Below are positions 17,095 to 23,943 of a stretch of 31,101 nucleotides of DNA, one piece after another; positions within the stretch are counted from its first letter, which is position 1, and each line of letters starts with the position of its first letter. A program made the translations under genes and the position numbers. Location: NCBI GenBank assembly GCA_036477795.1, contig JAZGDL010000462.1, positions 1 to 31,101 of the forward strand. Direction: 5' to 3'. This DNA comes from JAZGDL01 sp036477795 (GTDB taxonomy: Bacteria; Planctomycetota; Phycisphaerae; UBA1845). The notes under the pieces are model-generated. The model saw only the letters and a program-made list of their open reading frames with translations, made no database searches and had not been told where the DNA came from.

Positions 17095-17379
17095 TCAGCC
17101 TTCCTCCCTGAACTCGGCGTCTAATTCGGCGAAGGCGTCACGGGCGTCCTGTGTGCGGCCGGCCTTGAAGTCCTCCAAACCGCGGAACAGGCTGTTCATA
17201 AGTTCGTGGTTTTCCAAGACAGCGATGGTCTCTTCGAGGGCGCGCAGTTCACGCACGCTAATGAGATAGGCTCGTTCCTGTCCGTGCTTCGTGACCAGCA
17301 CCCGACCCCTGTCGATGCCTTCGAGCAGTTCGGCACACTTCTCGCGAAGCTCAGATGATGAAACAGCCTGAACACTCAT
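17095..17379 (-). CDS. Phd/YefM-type antitoxin
   Basis: The product is 94 aa from the ATG at 17379, which has GCGGAG about 7 bp upstream; an ATG at 17400 would add seven residues. The N-terminal half, MSVQAVSSSELREKCAELL followed by VLVTKHGQERAYLISVREL, is the Phd/YefM DNA-binding fold. The acidic C-terminal half (DAFAELDAEFREEG) would bind and neutralise the toxin encoded just downstream. Such pairs repress their own promoter, and the AT-rich region at 17430-17520 is the likely operator. Confidence 0.88.
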   Translation of the reverse strand: MSVQAVSSSELREKCAELLEGIDRGRVLVTKHGQERAYLISVRELRALEETIAVLENHELMNSLFRGLEDFKAGRTQDARDAFAELDAEFREEG

Positions 17380-17438
17380 GATGCACTCCGCTTCCGCCAC
17401 TCTGGGCCCGCCATCTCGCGGAAACTACTTCTCCACGA

Positions 17439-17468
17439 GTATTATGCAATTATTCTGCAAAAAGACAA
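17439..17468 (-). promoter_or_regulatory. Possible promoter of the toxin-antitoxin operon
   Basis: On the minus strand, TTGTCT (17468-17463) and TAATAC (17444-17439) are separated by 18 bp, about 60 bp before the antitoxin start. They lie in the most AT-rich patch of the window. The boxes match the sigma-70 consensus only in part. Confidence 0.4.
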
Positions 17469-17600
17469 GCATGTTAATGTAATTTTGTACGATATCTCTA
17501 CAAAACGGTTATAGGACATAGTAGTCGGGCAGATAAGTGCATTGGGTGCGCCGTCCATCACGCAGCGATGGGTGGGGGAGGAGAGTCCCCAACTGGATGG

Positions 17601-17661
17601 GTGCGAGAAAGGATTCTCGCACCAGCGGAGTAGCGGGATTCTCGCACCAGCGGAGTAGCGG
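17601..17661. repeat. GTGCGAGAA hairpin repeat (family C) plus a 25-bp direct repeat
   Basis: At 17601-17622 a 9-bp stem (GTGCGAGAA and its complement) surrounds the loop AGGA. The unit from GATTCTCGCACC to GTAGCGG (25 bp) is then repeated exactly at 17612-17636 and 17637-17661. Other copies of the hairpin lie at 24252, 24696 (both in asnB) and 28346 (in the HtrA-like gene). It lies in the 410-bp gap between the toxin-antitoxin pair and rpsA; the rest of that gap is AT-rich promoter sequence and short palindromes. Confidence 0.88.
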
Positions 17662-17742
17662 AACCCCAACGTCTAATTCGGTTCCCGGCGCCGAGAGGGC
17701 ATGGGGCGCACGCGTCTGCCAAGCGATAAAGTCACTGCGAAA

Positions 17743-17764
17743 CCCACGGATTCGAATCCGTGGG
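17743..17764 (-). terminator. Perfect 22-bp palindrome after rpsA, possible terminator
   Basis: The palindrome runs CCCACGGATTC and its exact complement, 25 bp after the rpsA stop. On the minus strand it is followed by TTTCG, a weak T-run. Its CCCACG/CGTGGG ends resemble the second hairpin of the two-hairpin element, so it may be a repeat relic serving as a terminator. Confidence 0.5.
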
Positions 17765-17789
17765 CTTGCAATCAAACTGTAATGGAACG

Positions 17790-19280
17790 CTAGAAATCCA
17801 GGCCGCCTTTGAGGGGCTTCTTTCGTTTGCGTTTGGGCATTTCCGGTTCGGGCTCGTCAGACCCGGCGCCGGTGTAGTCGGGCATCATGGCGAGCTGTTT
17901 TATTGATAGGGAGATGCGGCGGCGGTCCTCGTCAATGCTTAGCACTTTGGCGTCAACGGTCTGACCCTGCTTGAGGACTTCGGCGACGTTTTGCACGCGC
18001 CCCTCGGCCAGCTCGCTGATGTGTACCAGGGCTTCCACGCCGGGCGTCAATTCGACAAAGGCGCCGAAACCGGTGACGCGGGTGACCACGCCCGATGCGA
18101 CGCTTCCTTCGGGCCAGCGTACGGAGGCTCCCAGCCAGGGGTCGTCGCCAACACGCTTGAGCGACAGACTGATGCGCTGGCGCCCGGTGTCCACGCTCAT
18201 CACCCGTACCTTGACCACCTCGTTTTCGTTTATGATTTCCTTGGGACGCTCGATGCGTCGCTCGAAGCTCATCTCGCTGATGGGAATCAGGCCTTCAACG
18301 CCTTCGGCGAGCTCAACGAAGGCCCCGAAGTCGGCCAAGCGGGTGACCCGCCCACTGACGATGGTGTCCACCGGCCACTTAGTCTCCGCATCGGTCCAGG
18401 GGTTGGCCAGGGTCTGCTTGAGGCCCAGGGCGATCTTCTGTTCCTGGCGATCGATCTTGAGCACTTTGAGCTGAAGCTGCTGGCCCTCATGGACCACCTC
18501 TTTGGGGTCGTTGATGCGGGCGTAGCCCATGTCGCGCACGTGTAACAGACCGTCGGCCCCGCCGATGTCGACGAAGGCACCATAGGGCATGATCGATCGG
18601 ACGGTGCCGCTGACGACCTGGCCCACAGCGAGCGTGTTGAGCAGTTCTTCGCGGGCTTCGGCGGCCTCCTGCTCCATGGCGGCACGGCGTGACACGATCA
18701 AGGATTCTTCATGGCGGCGGATTTCGCTCACCCGGCAGCGCAGGCGCTGATTCAAGAACGAGGGCAGATCCTCATCCTCAACGCGCGCCAGATCGATCTG
18801 GCTGATGGGCATGAAGGCCTTGATGCCGTCGACGACCAGCTCCAGCCCACCCTTGTTGTGTCCGGTCACCCGGCCTTCGATGTCGGCACCGACGGTGAGG
18901 GTTTCCCAAGTGGCAGCCCGCACCGCGCCCTTTCGGGAAAGCAGCACCAGGCCCTCGGCCTCGTCGTAGCCGGTGACGATTACCTCGATGTCATCGCCCA
19001 CGGAGGGCACCGGATCATCGCCCAGCTGCTTGGCGGGCAGCACGCCGGTGCTCTTGCCTCCTAAATCAACCAGGATGTCGTCGCGTTGGACGGCTACAAC
19101 GGTGCCTCGGCGTATTTCCTCCGCGGTCGGCTCAGACGACGGCGCCGGGGCGTCGAACAGATCAATATCCAAGAGACTCGCATCACTCAGGGCTGAGTCC
19201 ACCTCGTTCTGAAGATCGGCGTCCCAGAGGCCTTGAGCGTCTGCATCACGGTCCTTGTGCTGTTGATCATCCGTGGTCAT
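17790..19280 (-). CDS. rpsA: Ribosomal protein S1 (five S1 domains)
   Basis: S1 binds mRNA leaders and helps load them on the 30S subunit. The 496-aa product from the ATG at 19280 has GGAGG 7 bp upstream. After an acidic N-terminal region of about 50 residues come five OB-fold S1 repeats. The third to fifth are clearest: VSGTVRSIMPYGAFVDIGG, VSGRVTRLADFGAFVELAEG and ASGVVTRVTGFGAFVELTPG, each ending in a KIALGLKQ/RISLSLKR strand. The first two (GTVVAVQRDDILVDLGGKS, GRVTGHNKGGLELVVDG) resemble the ribosome-binding repeats of long S1. The C-terminus is basic (KRKRKKPLKG). No repeats interrupt this gene. Confidence 0.92.
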   Translation of the reverse strand: MTTDDQQHKDRDADAQGLWDADLQNEVDSALSDASLLDIDLFDAPAPSSEPTAEEIRRGTVVAVQRDDILVDLGGKSTGVLPAKQLGDDPVPSVGDDIEVIVTGYDEAEGLVLLSRKGAVRAATWETLTVGADIEGRVTGHNKGGLELVVDGIKAFMPISQIDLARVEDEDLPSFLNQRLRCRVSEIRRHEESLIVSRRAAMEQEAAEAREELLNTLAVGQVVSGTVRSIMPYGAFVDIGGADGLLHVRDMGYARINDPKEVVHEGQQLQLKVLKIDRQEQKIALGLKQTLANPWTDAETKWPVDTIVSGRVTRLADFGAFVELAEGVEGLIPISEMSFERRIERPKEIINENEVVKVRVMSVDTGRQRISLSLKRVGDDPWLGASVRWPEGSVASGVVTRVTGFGAFVELTPGVEALVHISELAEGRVQNVAEVLKQGQTVDAKVLSIDEDRRRISLSIKQLAMMPDYTGAGSDEPEPEMPKRKRKKPLKGGLDF

Positions 19281-19411
19281 GAGAAACCTCCACAAACTTC
19301 AGAGTCGTCACCGCTTCTCATCATCGACTAAGTGGCCGATGCCCAGTATCACCGGAATATCGTTCTCCTTCAAGTTCACGCCGGCAAGCCCCGGCGGTAC
19401 ACTATCGCCCC

Positions 19412-20122
19412 ATGAGTGTATCACAGGACGGCACCACCGCGGGTCTGTCGGAAATGAAGCGCTACGCCAGGCGCCGGTTTGAGGCTTGGGCGGGCCATTA
19501 CGATCAGTCGCTGCTCAACCACTTCCTTTTTCGGCCAAGTTACATCATTCTGATGGAGGAGATTGCTCGTTGGTACGCACGGCACCGCCGCCCGTTCCGC
19601 GTGTTGGACGTGGGCAGCGGCACGGGCACGCTGGCTGCATTTCTGGCGCATTCATCGTGGCCCGTGGAAATCGTCGGTCTGGATTACGCCCCCCAGATGT
19701 GCCTGACCGCCTTTTCCAAAACACGAGCAACGCACCGCAGCGGCCGGGCCCGCTTCATCAATGGAGACAGCGAACACCTACCCTTTGCCGATGCTAGCTG
19801 TGACGTGGTTACCTGCTCCAACTCCTTTCATCACTATCCCCATCAGCAAACCGTCGTTGCGGAGATGTCCCGATTGCTCGCCCCCGGCGGCCTGCTCATC
19901 ATAATCGATGGATTTCGCGATTGCGTGATCGGCTGGTTCGTATTCGACGTTCTGATCGCACACATCGAGAAAGAAGTCCACCACGTCCCCTGGCCGCTGA
20001 TGCACCAATACTTCGTAAGCGCCGGGTTGAGCAACATCCGTCGGCGCCAGTTCAACTTTCTTCTTCCCGCATTCGCCACCATCGGCGACAAGCCCTTTGC
20101 AGCATCACGTTTCCAGCGATGA
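19412..20122 (+). CDS. Class I SAM-dependent methyltransferase
   Basis: The protein is 236 aa. The SAM-binding motif I is VLDVGSGTGTLA (about 64-75), followed by IVGLDYAPQM (motif II acidic residue), INGDSEHLPFADASCDVVTCSN (shown in parts: GDSEHLPF, then DVVTCSNSFHH) and LLAPGGLLIIID. This layout is typical of UbiE/Methyltransf_11 proteins, which act on small molecules such as quinones or lipids; the substrate cannot be told. A C-terminal hydrophobic/His-rich stretch (VIGWFVFDVLIAHIEKEVHH) could contact the membrane. It diverges from rpsA across 131 bp. Dispersed repeats begin 17 bp after the stop. Confidence 0.9.
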   Translation: MSVSQDGTTAGLSEMKRYARRRFEAWAGHYDQSLLNHFLFRPSYIILMEEIARWYARHRRPFRVLDVGSGTGTLAAFLAHSSWPVEIVGLDYAPQMCLTAFSKTRATHRSGRARFINGDSEHLPFADASCDVVTCSNSFHHYPHQQTVVAEMSRLLAPGGLLIIIDGFRDCVIGWFVFDVLIAHIEKEVHHVPWPLMHQYFVSAGLSNIRRRQFNFLLPAFATIGDKPFAASRFQR

Positions 20123-20139
20123 ACCGCCGGGCTATTGGC

Positions 20140-20193
20140 TGTGGGACAGGCTTTCCAGCCTGTCGTTTGACCGGCTGGAAAGCCGGTCCCACA
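20140..20193. repeat. Palindromic repeat family 'GGCTGGAAAGCCGG', copy 2
   Basis: TGTGGGACAGGCTTTCCAGC and its related half CCGGCTGGAAAGCCGGTCCC flank a short TGTCGTTTGA centre. The outer ends TGTGGGAC and GTCCCACA pair, making a cruciform-like unit of 54 bp. It lies 17 bp after the methyltransferase stop. Confidence 0.9.
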
Positions 20194-20274
20194 GCGGCGG
20201 CCCTGATGAAGAGGAAGACCGCCCAAGTCGTACGGCTTTGGTGACTCAGGCGGTCTCCGGGCAAATAGGCACCG

Positions 20275-20347
20275 TTCGAATGGCGAATGGCGAACGGGTG
20301 TTCGTACTCGCCATTCTGCATTCTGCATTCTGCATTCGCCATTCCGC
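20275..20347. repeat. Inverted heptamer element (GAATGGC / CATTCTG-CATTCGC arms)
   Basis: The left arm GAATGGCGAATGGCGAA and right arm CGCCATTCTGCATTCTGCA followed by TTCTGCATTCGCCATTC are inverted relative to each other around a loop of about 15 nt. The 7-bp unit is the same type as in the elements at 21491 and 22969. It is in the 525-bp gap between the methyltransferase and the next gene. Confidence 0.88.
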
Positions 20348-20539
20348 CTCCACCAGGGGGCTGTATCGAAACCGGCAGGAGGCCATCGCCCCGCCATCCG
20401 CACCATGGTCGGCTCGTAGGATTTAGATGGCCGATCAGCCTGTGTTCTTCCCGGTGTGCGAAAAAAAACTTTCGAATGCTGAATGTTGCGGTGCGACTAG
20501 TGCTGCGTCACAGTTCGATCGACGGGTTGACGCCGGCAG

Positions 20540-20670
20540 TGACTTTGGCTGGGTGACTTTGGCTGGGTGGCCCATCTCCTTCGGAGGTGGGGCACACGAT
20601 GATCAGGTGCCGACATTGCTCGCATGCACTCATCACTCCCCCCACGTCTAGAGACGTGGGCCGCCAGCCA
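20540..20670. repeat. Two-hairpin dispersed element, copy 2, preceded by a 14-bp tandem repeat
   Basis: TGACTTTGGCTGGG is repeated exactly at 20540-20553 and 20554-20567. The element then shows CCATCTCC-TTC-GGAGGTGG, ACACGATGATCA, a middle of about 35 bp and the hairpin CCCACGTCTAGAGACGTGGG followed by CCGCCAGCCA. Compare 11274-11393. The second hairpin supplies the stop codon of the minus-strand gene that follows. Confidence 0.88.
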
Positions 20671-21478
20671 GTTGGTGACTTTCGAAGCGTTTGGCAGCAC
20701 GTCGGCGCGCGTCGTCATCGTAGCGCTCGTACCGAACGGTAATGGTGCCTCCGATTGGAAGGGTGATCTCTTGGTGCAAGACTACGCCGCTGCTCCGCTC
20801 CACCCACGCTTTGACGCCTGACGCTTGGACGATGAAGCAATCGCGCAGCCGTCCGTCGATGCGAATCACCTCGCGGCCGACCACGCTGACCAGCATGGGA
20901 ATGAACTTGTCCCCGATGCCGGTGACTGCGGCGATGGGGTTGAACACCTGCATGCGCCAGGCCTGGCCGACGCTCAGCTCCGGCATGGCGTCGAACGGTC
21001 TGAATGTAGCTGAAAACATGCCCGCCAGATCAAGGTCGATCTTGAACGTTTGCTGGAATGCTCCGGCGTCGATCTTGAAGGCGAATTGCGATGGAAACCG
21101 TTCGCCGTGTATCCGAACGGGATCCCAGGCCCCCAGCACGCTGATGTCGATCTCGTCCAACCGGCCGTCGACATCAAAAATGGACTTGACATGAACGCAG
21201 GCCGGGCCGAGCACGGGCAGGTCATCGAAGTAGATTTCGTCCTCGCGGTCGGTCGAAGTGGCGCTGCTGTACTCCGTCCAGATGCCGCCGATCCATCGCC
21301 CGGACTCGTCATAAACGCCGAACTGGACCTTTTCTCCGTGACGGCGGACCCAGTTGGACGCGACGACTTTGGGCGGATCCTGGGCGGTCCACACCGGCAC
21401 AATATCGTGCCAGACCAGCCAACTGGTCGCTATGACCCAGAAAAGCACGATAGCGAATCCCATCATCCGGTGCGGCAT
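20648..21478 (-). CDS. Unrecognised membrane-anchored protein
   Basis: The 276-aa protein has one N-terminal membrane segment (MMGFAIVLFWVIATSWLVW) and then a beta-rich exported body with FGVYDESGRWIGGIWTEYS and a late KAWVERSSGVVLHQEITLP segment resembling DUF3108-like fold ends. I cannot assign a family. The last codons (HQLAGGPRL) and the TAG stop are encoded by the second hairpin of the dispersed element at 20571-20670, so the native C-terminus may have been replaced. It is divergent from the gene at 21795, with an inverted-heptamer element between them. Confidence 0.75.
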   Translation of the reverse strand: MPHRMMGFAIVLFWVIATSWLVWHDIVPVWTAQDPPKVVASNWVRRHGEKVQFGVYDESGRWIGGIWTEYSSATSTDREDEIYFDDLPVLGPACVHVKSIFDVDGRLDEIDISVLGAWDPVRIHGERFPSQFAFKIDAGAFQQTFKIDLDLAGMFSATFRPFDAMPELSVGQAWRMQVFNPIAAVTGIGDKFIPMLVSVVGREVIRIDGRLRDCFIVQASGVKAWVERSSGVVLHQEITLPIGGTITVRYERYDDDARRRAAKRFESHQLAGGPRL

Positions 21479-21490
21479 GTTTTCCTATCC

Positions 21491-21706
21491 GTCGAATGGA
21501 GAATGAAGAATGGCGAATAGCGAATAGCGAATGGAAGGGACCATACACTTCTCCAGCTAACGCGGCCCTTGTTCACGTAAACTCTTTACTACCGTGGGGC
21601 CACGGTTCTCCCCGAATTCTCGACTTGAGATCGGTGACTTCGCCATTCGCCATTCGCCATTCGCCATTCGCCATTCGCCATTCGCTATTCGCTATTCGCT
21701 ATTCCC
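21491..21706. repeat. Inverted heptamer element with conserved core, copy A
   Basis: The left arm has GAATGAAGAATGGCGAATAG-type units (21492-21533), the core runs 21534-21615, and the right arm holds ten CATTCGC/TATTCGC units (21642-21706) in inverted orientation. Positions 21500-21541 are identical to 22969-23010, and the core matches copy B at most positions. The part CGACTTGAGATCGGTGACTT (21620-21639) is also found, inverted, inside asnB at 25480-25499. It fills most of the 316-bp spacer between two divergent genes. Confidence 0.9.
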
Positions 21707-21794
21707 CCCGGAACACGCTTTGAACTGACGATTCTACCGCCGGTGGCCGCCCGGGGTCAAAGCCGGCTACGGATCGTGTATACTCATCCGACGG

Positions 21795-22514
21795 ATGCAG
21801 AAGGCAACTTGGAAACGATGGGTCGGTGGGGCCATGGTCCTGCTGACGCTCGCCGTCACCTCAGCCCTGGGGGTGGGATGGCTGGCCTTTCAGCACATTC
21901 CCGCCTGGTACGATCCGCCTCAGCTCACACCGGATGATCTGCCCGGCGTGCGGGCTTCGCTGCCGAGCATCTATCAAGAGTTCACCGACCGGCTGGCTGT
22001 GGGGGGCAGGTTCGAATTCAAGCTGGCGGCCCGCACGGTGAACGAATGGATCGCCGCCCGTGCCGATCTCTGGCCCGATGCCCGCCAGATCACGCCATCG
22101 TGGATCAAGGAACCGGTGATGGCCTTCGTCGATGATCGGGTGGTAGTCGGGGCGAGGTACGAACGAGGTGACTGGCGGGCCATCGTCAGCGCTCACTTCG
22201 AAGTTACGGTGGAAGGAGACACGCTGGTAATACGGTTAACGAAAATGGCGGCCGGCTCGCTTCCCATGCTGATGATCATGATCACCGACACATTGGACGA
22301 ACGCCTGGCTGATATGTTCGGCGAGCGCCGCTCGCTGCCGGGACGGTTGGGGGGCCTGGCAACCGGGAGGGAGCGATTGGAATCCGTTCGCACTCTGCAA
22401 GAGGGCTGGCCGCTGGAGAACCGATTGTACTGGTCGAACGGCGAACGCTACTTTCGCCTTCACGACGTGCATGCGGACGACGGTTGGTTGGTGCTCAGTG
22501 TTGAAACGTTGTAG
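21795..22514 (+). CDS. Unrecognised membrane-anchored protein
   Basis: The 239-aa product has a basic start and one membrane segment (VGGAMVLLTLAVTSALGVGW, about 10-29). The body is mixed alpha/beta: TPDDLPGVRASLPSIYQEF, FKLAARTVNEWIAARADLWP, then strands VMAFVDDRVVVGARY and FEVTVEGDTLVIRL, a helix LPMLMIMITDTLDERLADMF and a C-terminal YFRLHDVHADDGWLVLSV strand pair. I know no family for this. It is divergent from the 20648-21478 gene, which also has a single N-terminal anchor. Its TAG stop abuts a GGTCGAA hairpin array. Confidence 0.78.
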   Translation: MQKATWKRWVGGAMVLLTLAVTSALGVGWLAFQHIPAWYDPPQLTPDDLPGVRASLPSIYQEFTDRLAVGGRFEFKLAARTVNEWIAARADLWPDARQITPSWIKEPVMAFVDDRVVVGARYERGDWRAIVSAHFEVTVEGDTLVIRLTKMAAGSLPMLMIMITDTLDERLADMFGERRSLPGRLGGLATGRERLESVRTLQEGWPLENRLYWSNGERYFRLHDVHADDGWLVLSVETL

Positions 22515-22599
22515 AGGTCAAAGGTCGAAGGTCGAAGGTCAAAGGTCAAGACTGTCGACCTTCGACCTTCGACCTTCGACCTTCAACCTTCAACCTTCA
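22515..22599. repeat. GGTCGAA/TTCGACC inverted heptamer hairpin
   Basis: Five GGTC(A/G)AA units (22516-22549) face seven CTTC(G/A)AC-type units (22556-22599) across a loop of about 5 nt, so the transcript could form a stem of more than 30 bp. It sits between two convergent genes, adjoining the plus-strand stop and containing the minus-strand stop at 22590-22592. It may act as a bidirectional terminator. The same heptamer is inserted in asnB at 24061-24095. Confidence 0.92.
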
Positions 22600-22958
22600 G
22601 CGATCAACGTCCATCGGGTTTGAGACTTTGGGTCGGTTCGCACCAGGCGGAAATCGCCCACCATACGTTGCCCCTGAAGACGCAGCGTCCAGGCGTCCTG
22701 GTCGGCGGCCAGCAGCTCATACCGGCCATGATCGACGCGGGTGACAAAGCCGCGGCCGCCGGAGATGGGCCCTTCATAGTCGAGGTAGCGTTTGCCGTGG
22801 TCCTTTATTCGTAGGCACTCGATGGGACAGGCGTCCCGGCCGGCGGGCTGGGACATCATCCGCCAGGTGAGCAGGGCGTCCTTCTGCTCCAGCATGAAAT
22901 CCCAGTGCTCGCCCGACGGGGCCAGATGGTGTAGGATCACGAAGCGGTTCGGCATCAT
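22590..22958 (-). CDS. Stand-alone LigD 3'-phosphoesterase-like protein
   Basis: The 122-aa product uses ATG 22958 (a second ATG follows; a TTG at 22964 is less likely). It resembles the phosphoesterase domain of DNA ligase D: RFVILHHLAPSGEHWDFMLE matches the H-x(6)-HxDxRLE motif, and DHGKRYLDYEGPISGGRG matches the 'DHPL.YA.FEG.I..G.YG' block. The usual Arg after HxD is Met here, so catalysis may be weak or altered. The known domain trims 3'-phosphates and ribonucleotides in end-joining; no ku or ligD lies in the window. The last codon (Gly) and stop are inside the heptamer hairpin. No clear ribosome site is visible. Confidence 0.78.
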   Translation of the reverse strand: MMPNRFVILHHLAPSGEHWDFMLEQKDALLTWRMMSQPAGRDACPIECLRIKDHGKRYLDYEGPISGGRGFVTRVDHGRYELLAADQDAWTLRLQGQRMVGDFRLVRTDPKSQTRWTLIAEG

Positions 22959-22968
22959 CGTCAAGCGT

Positions 22969-23116
22969 AGAATGAAGAATGGCGAATAGCGAATAGCGAA
23001 TGGAAGGGACTATACACTACTGCAGCCAACGCGGCATTGTTAACGTAACCTCTTTACTACTCTGTGGTTACGGTCCCTCCCCTTTTTTCGCTATTCGCTA
23101 TTCTTCATTCTGCATT
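22969..23116. repeat. Inverted heptamer element with conserved core, copy B
   Basis: The left arm AGAATGAAGAATGGCGAATA and following units face the right arm TTCGCTATTCGCTATTCTTC plus ATTCTG; 24 bp pair with one mismatch, like terminal inverted repeats. The core between (about 23003-23084) matches copy A. It lies between divergent genes at 22958 (-) and 23154 (+), the same setting as copy A. Confidence 0.92.
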
Positions 23117-23153
23117 AGGGTGTTCCAACGGTGTCTGCTGGGGAGGAAACATG

Positions 23154-23873
23154 ATGCAACGCAATAGAGTGTTCTCCACACGAGTGTCCGTAATGTCGGC
23201 GACGGCCATCCTCTGCTTGTCGACCATCGGCTGCGGTCCTAATTTTCGGCAGTTGCGCAAGCAAGGTCAAAGGGCGCTGACCGAACAAAACTACGCGGTC
23301 GCCCGGGACTGCTTCGAGCGGGCCTACCGGAAGCAACCCGGGGACGCCGAAAACCTCTTCGACATGGGAACGGTGCACCTGATCCGTGGAAAAGAGCGGG
23401 TCGCCGACGGGAATCAGCCGGCGGCCCTGCGGGAACTGGACCGGGCCATCTGGTACTTCTCAGGGGCTATTGAATCCCATCCCGGCATGCAGGCCGCCCT
23501 GGTCGGCAAGAACCAAGCCCTGGAACTCAAAGGGCGCTATGACCAGGCCCTGGACGAGGCCGTGTGGGCCACCGCGTTTGTCGGGCCCCGGGCCCGCGAG
23601 CAGGTCTACCTGGCCCGCGAACTGGAGGAACGGGGCGACTATGACGCCGCCCTGCTGCGCTATCGGCAAGCGGTGGCCATGGAACGCGACAACGCCATGG
23701 CCCACGCCGCCCTGGGCCAGTTCCTACATCGGCGGGGCAACCGGGAGATGGCCCTGGTTCATCTTAAGACCGCATACAAGCTCAACCCGCTGGAGCCCGA
23801 CGTGGCGGGATTACTCACCAACTTGGGCCAACCGCTCCCACGAACCACCAGGAGGCTAGAAACTAGAAACTAG
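23154..23873 (+). CDS. TPR-repeat lipoprotein
   Basis: The ATG at 23154 has GGGAGG 7 bp upstream; the ATG at 23151 is also possible, and the longer frame back to 23064 is encoded by repeat sequence. The 239-aa product opens with a signal peptide and the lipobox-like LSTIGC. Tetratricopeptide units follow: RALTEQNYAVARDCFERAYR, the segment AIWYFSGAIESHPG, KGRYDQALDEAVWATAF, ERGDYDAALLRYRQAVAM and RGNREMALVHLKTAYKLNP. These form helical protein-binding scaffolds, here probably in the periplasm. The last five codons (LETRN) and the TAG are made by the CTAGAAA heptamer array. Confidence 0.87.
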   Translation: MQRNRVFSTRVSVMSATAILCLSTIGCGPNFRQLRKQGQRALTEQNYAVARDCFERAYRKQPGDAENLFDMGTVHLIRGKERVADGNQPAALRELDRAIWYFSGAIESHPGMQAALVGKNQALELKGRYDQALDEAVWATAFVGPRAREQVYLARELEERGDYDAALLRYRQAVAMERDNAMAHAALGQFLHRRGNREMALVHLKTAYKLNPLEPDVAGLLTNLGQPLPRTTRRLETRN

Positions 23874-23940
23874 AAACTAGAGACTAGAAGGAACGCTACC
23901 CTGGTTTCTAGTCTCTAGTCTCTAGTTTCTAGACCCTAGA
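23856..23940. repeat. CTAGAAA/TTTCTAG inverted heptamer hairpin
   Basis: About five CTAGA(A/G)A units (23856-23889) are followed by a loop of about 14 nt and inverted units TTTCTAG/TCTCTAG (23904-23935). It runs from inside the last codons of the TPR gene to 3 bp before the asnB ATG, so the whole operon junction is repeat. This unit contains TAG on both strands. Confidence 0.93.
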
Positions 23941-23943
23941 CCA

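Noticed and set aside
17701..17770. tRNA gene suggested by GGATTCGAATCC
   Set aside because: It resembles a T-arm, but the sequence is a perfect palindrome and the 5-bp stem with 7-nt loop does not fit. No acceptor, D or anticodon arms can be drawn.
21491..23116. Insertion sequence with its own transposase
   Set aside because: The elements are under 220 bp and contain no open frame of useful length; no transposase or integrase is in the window.
20275..23940. CRISPR array
   Set aside because: The repeated units are only 7 bp, directly adjoining and without unique spacers, and no cas gene is present.
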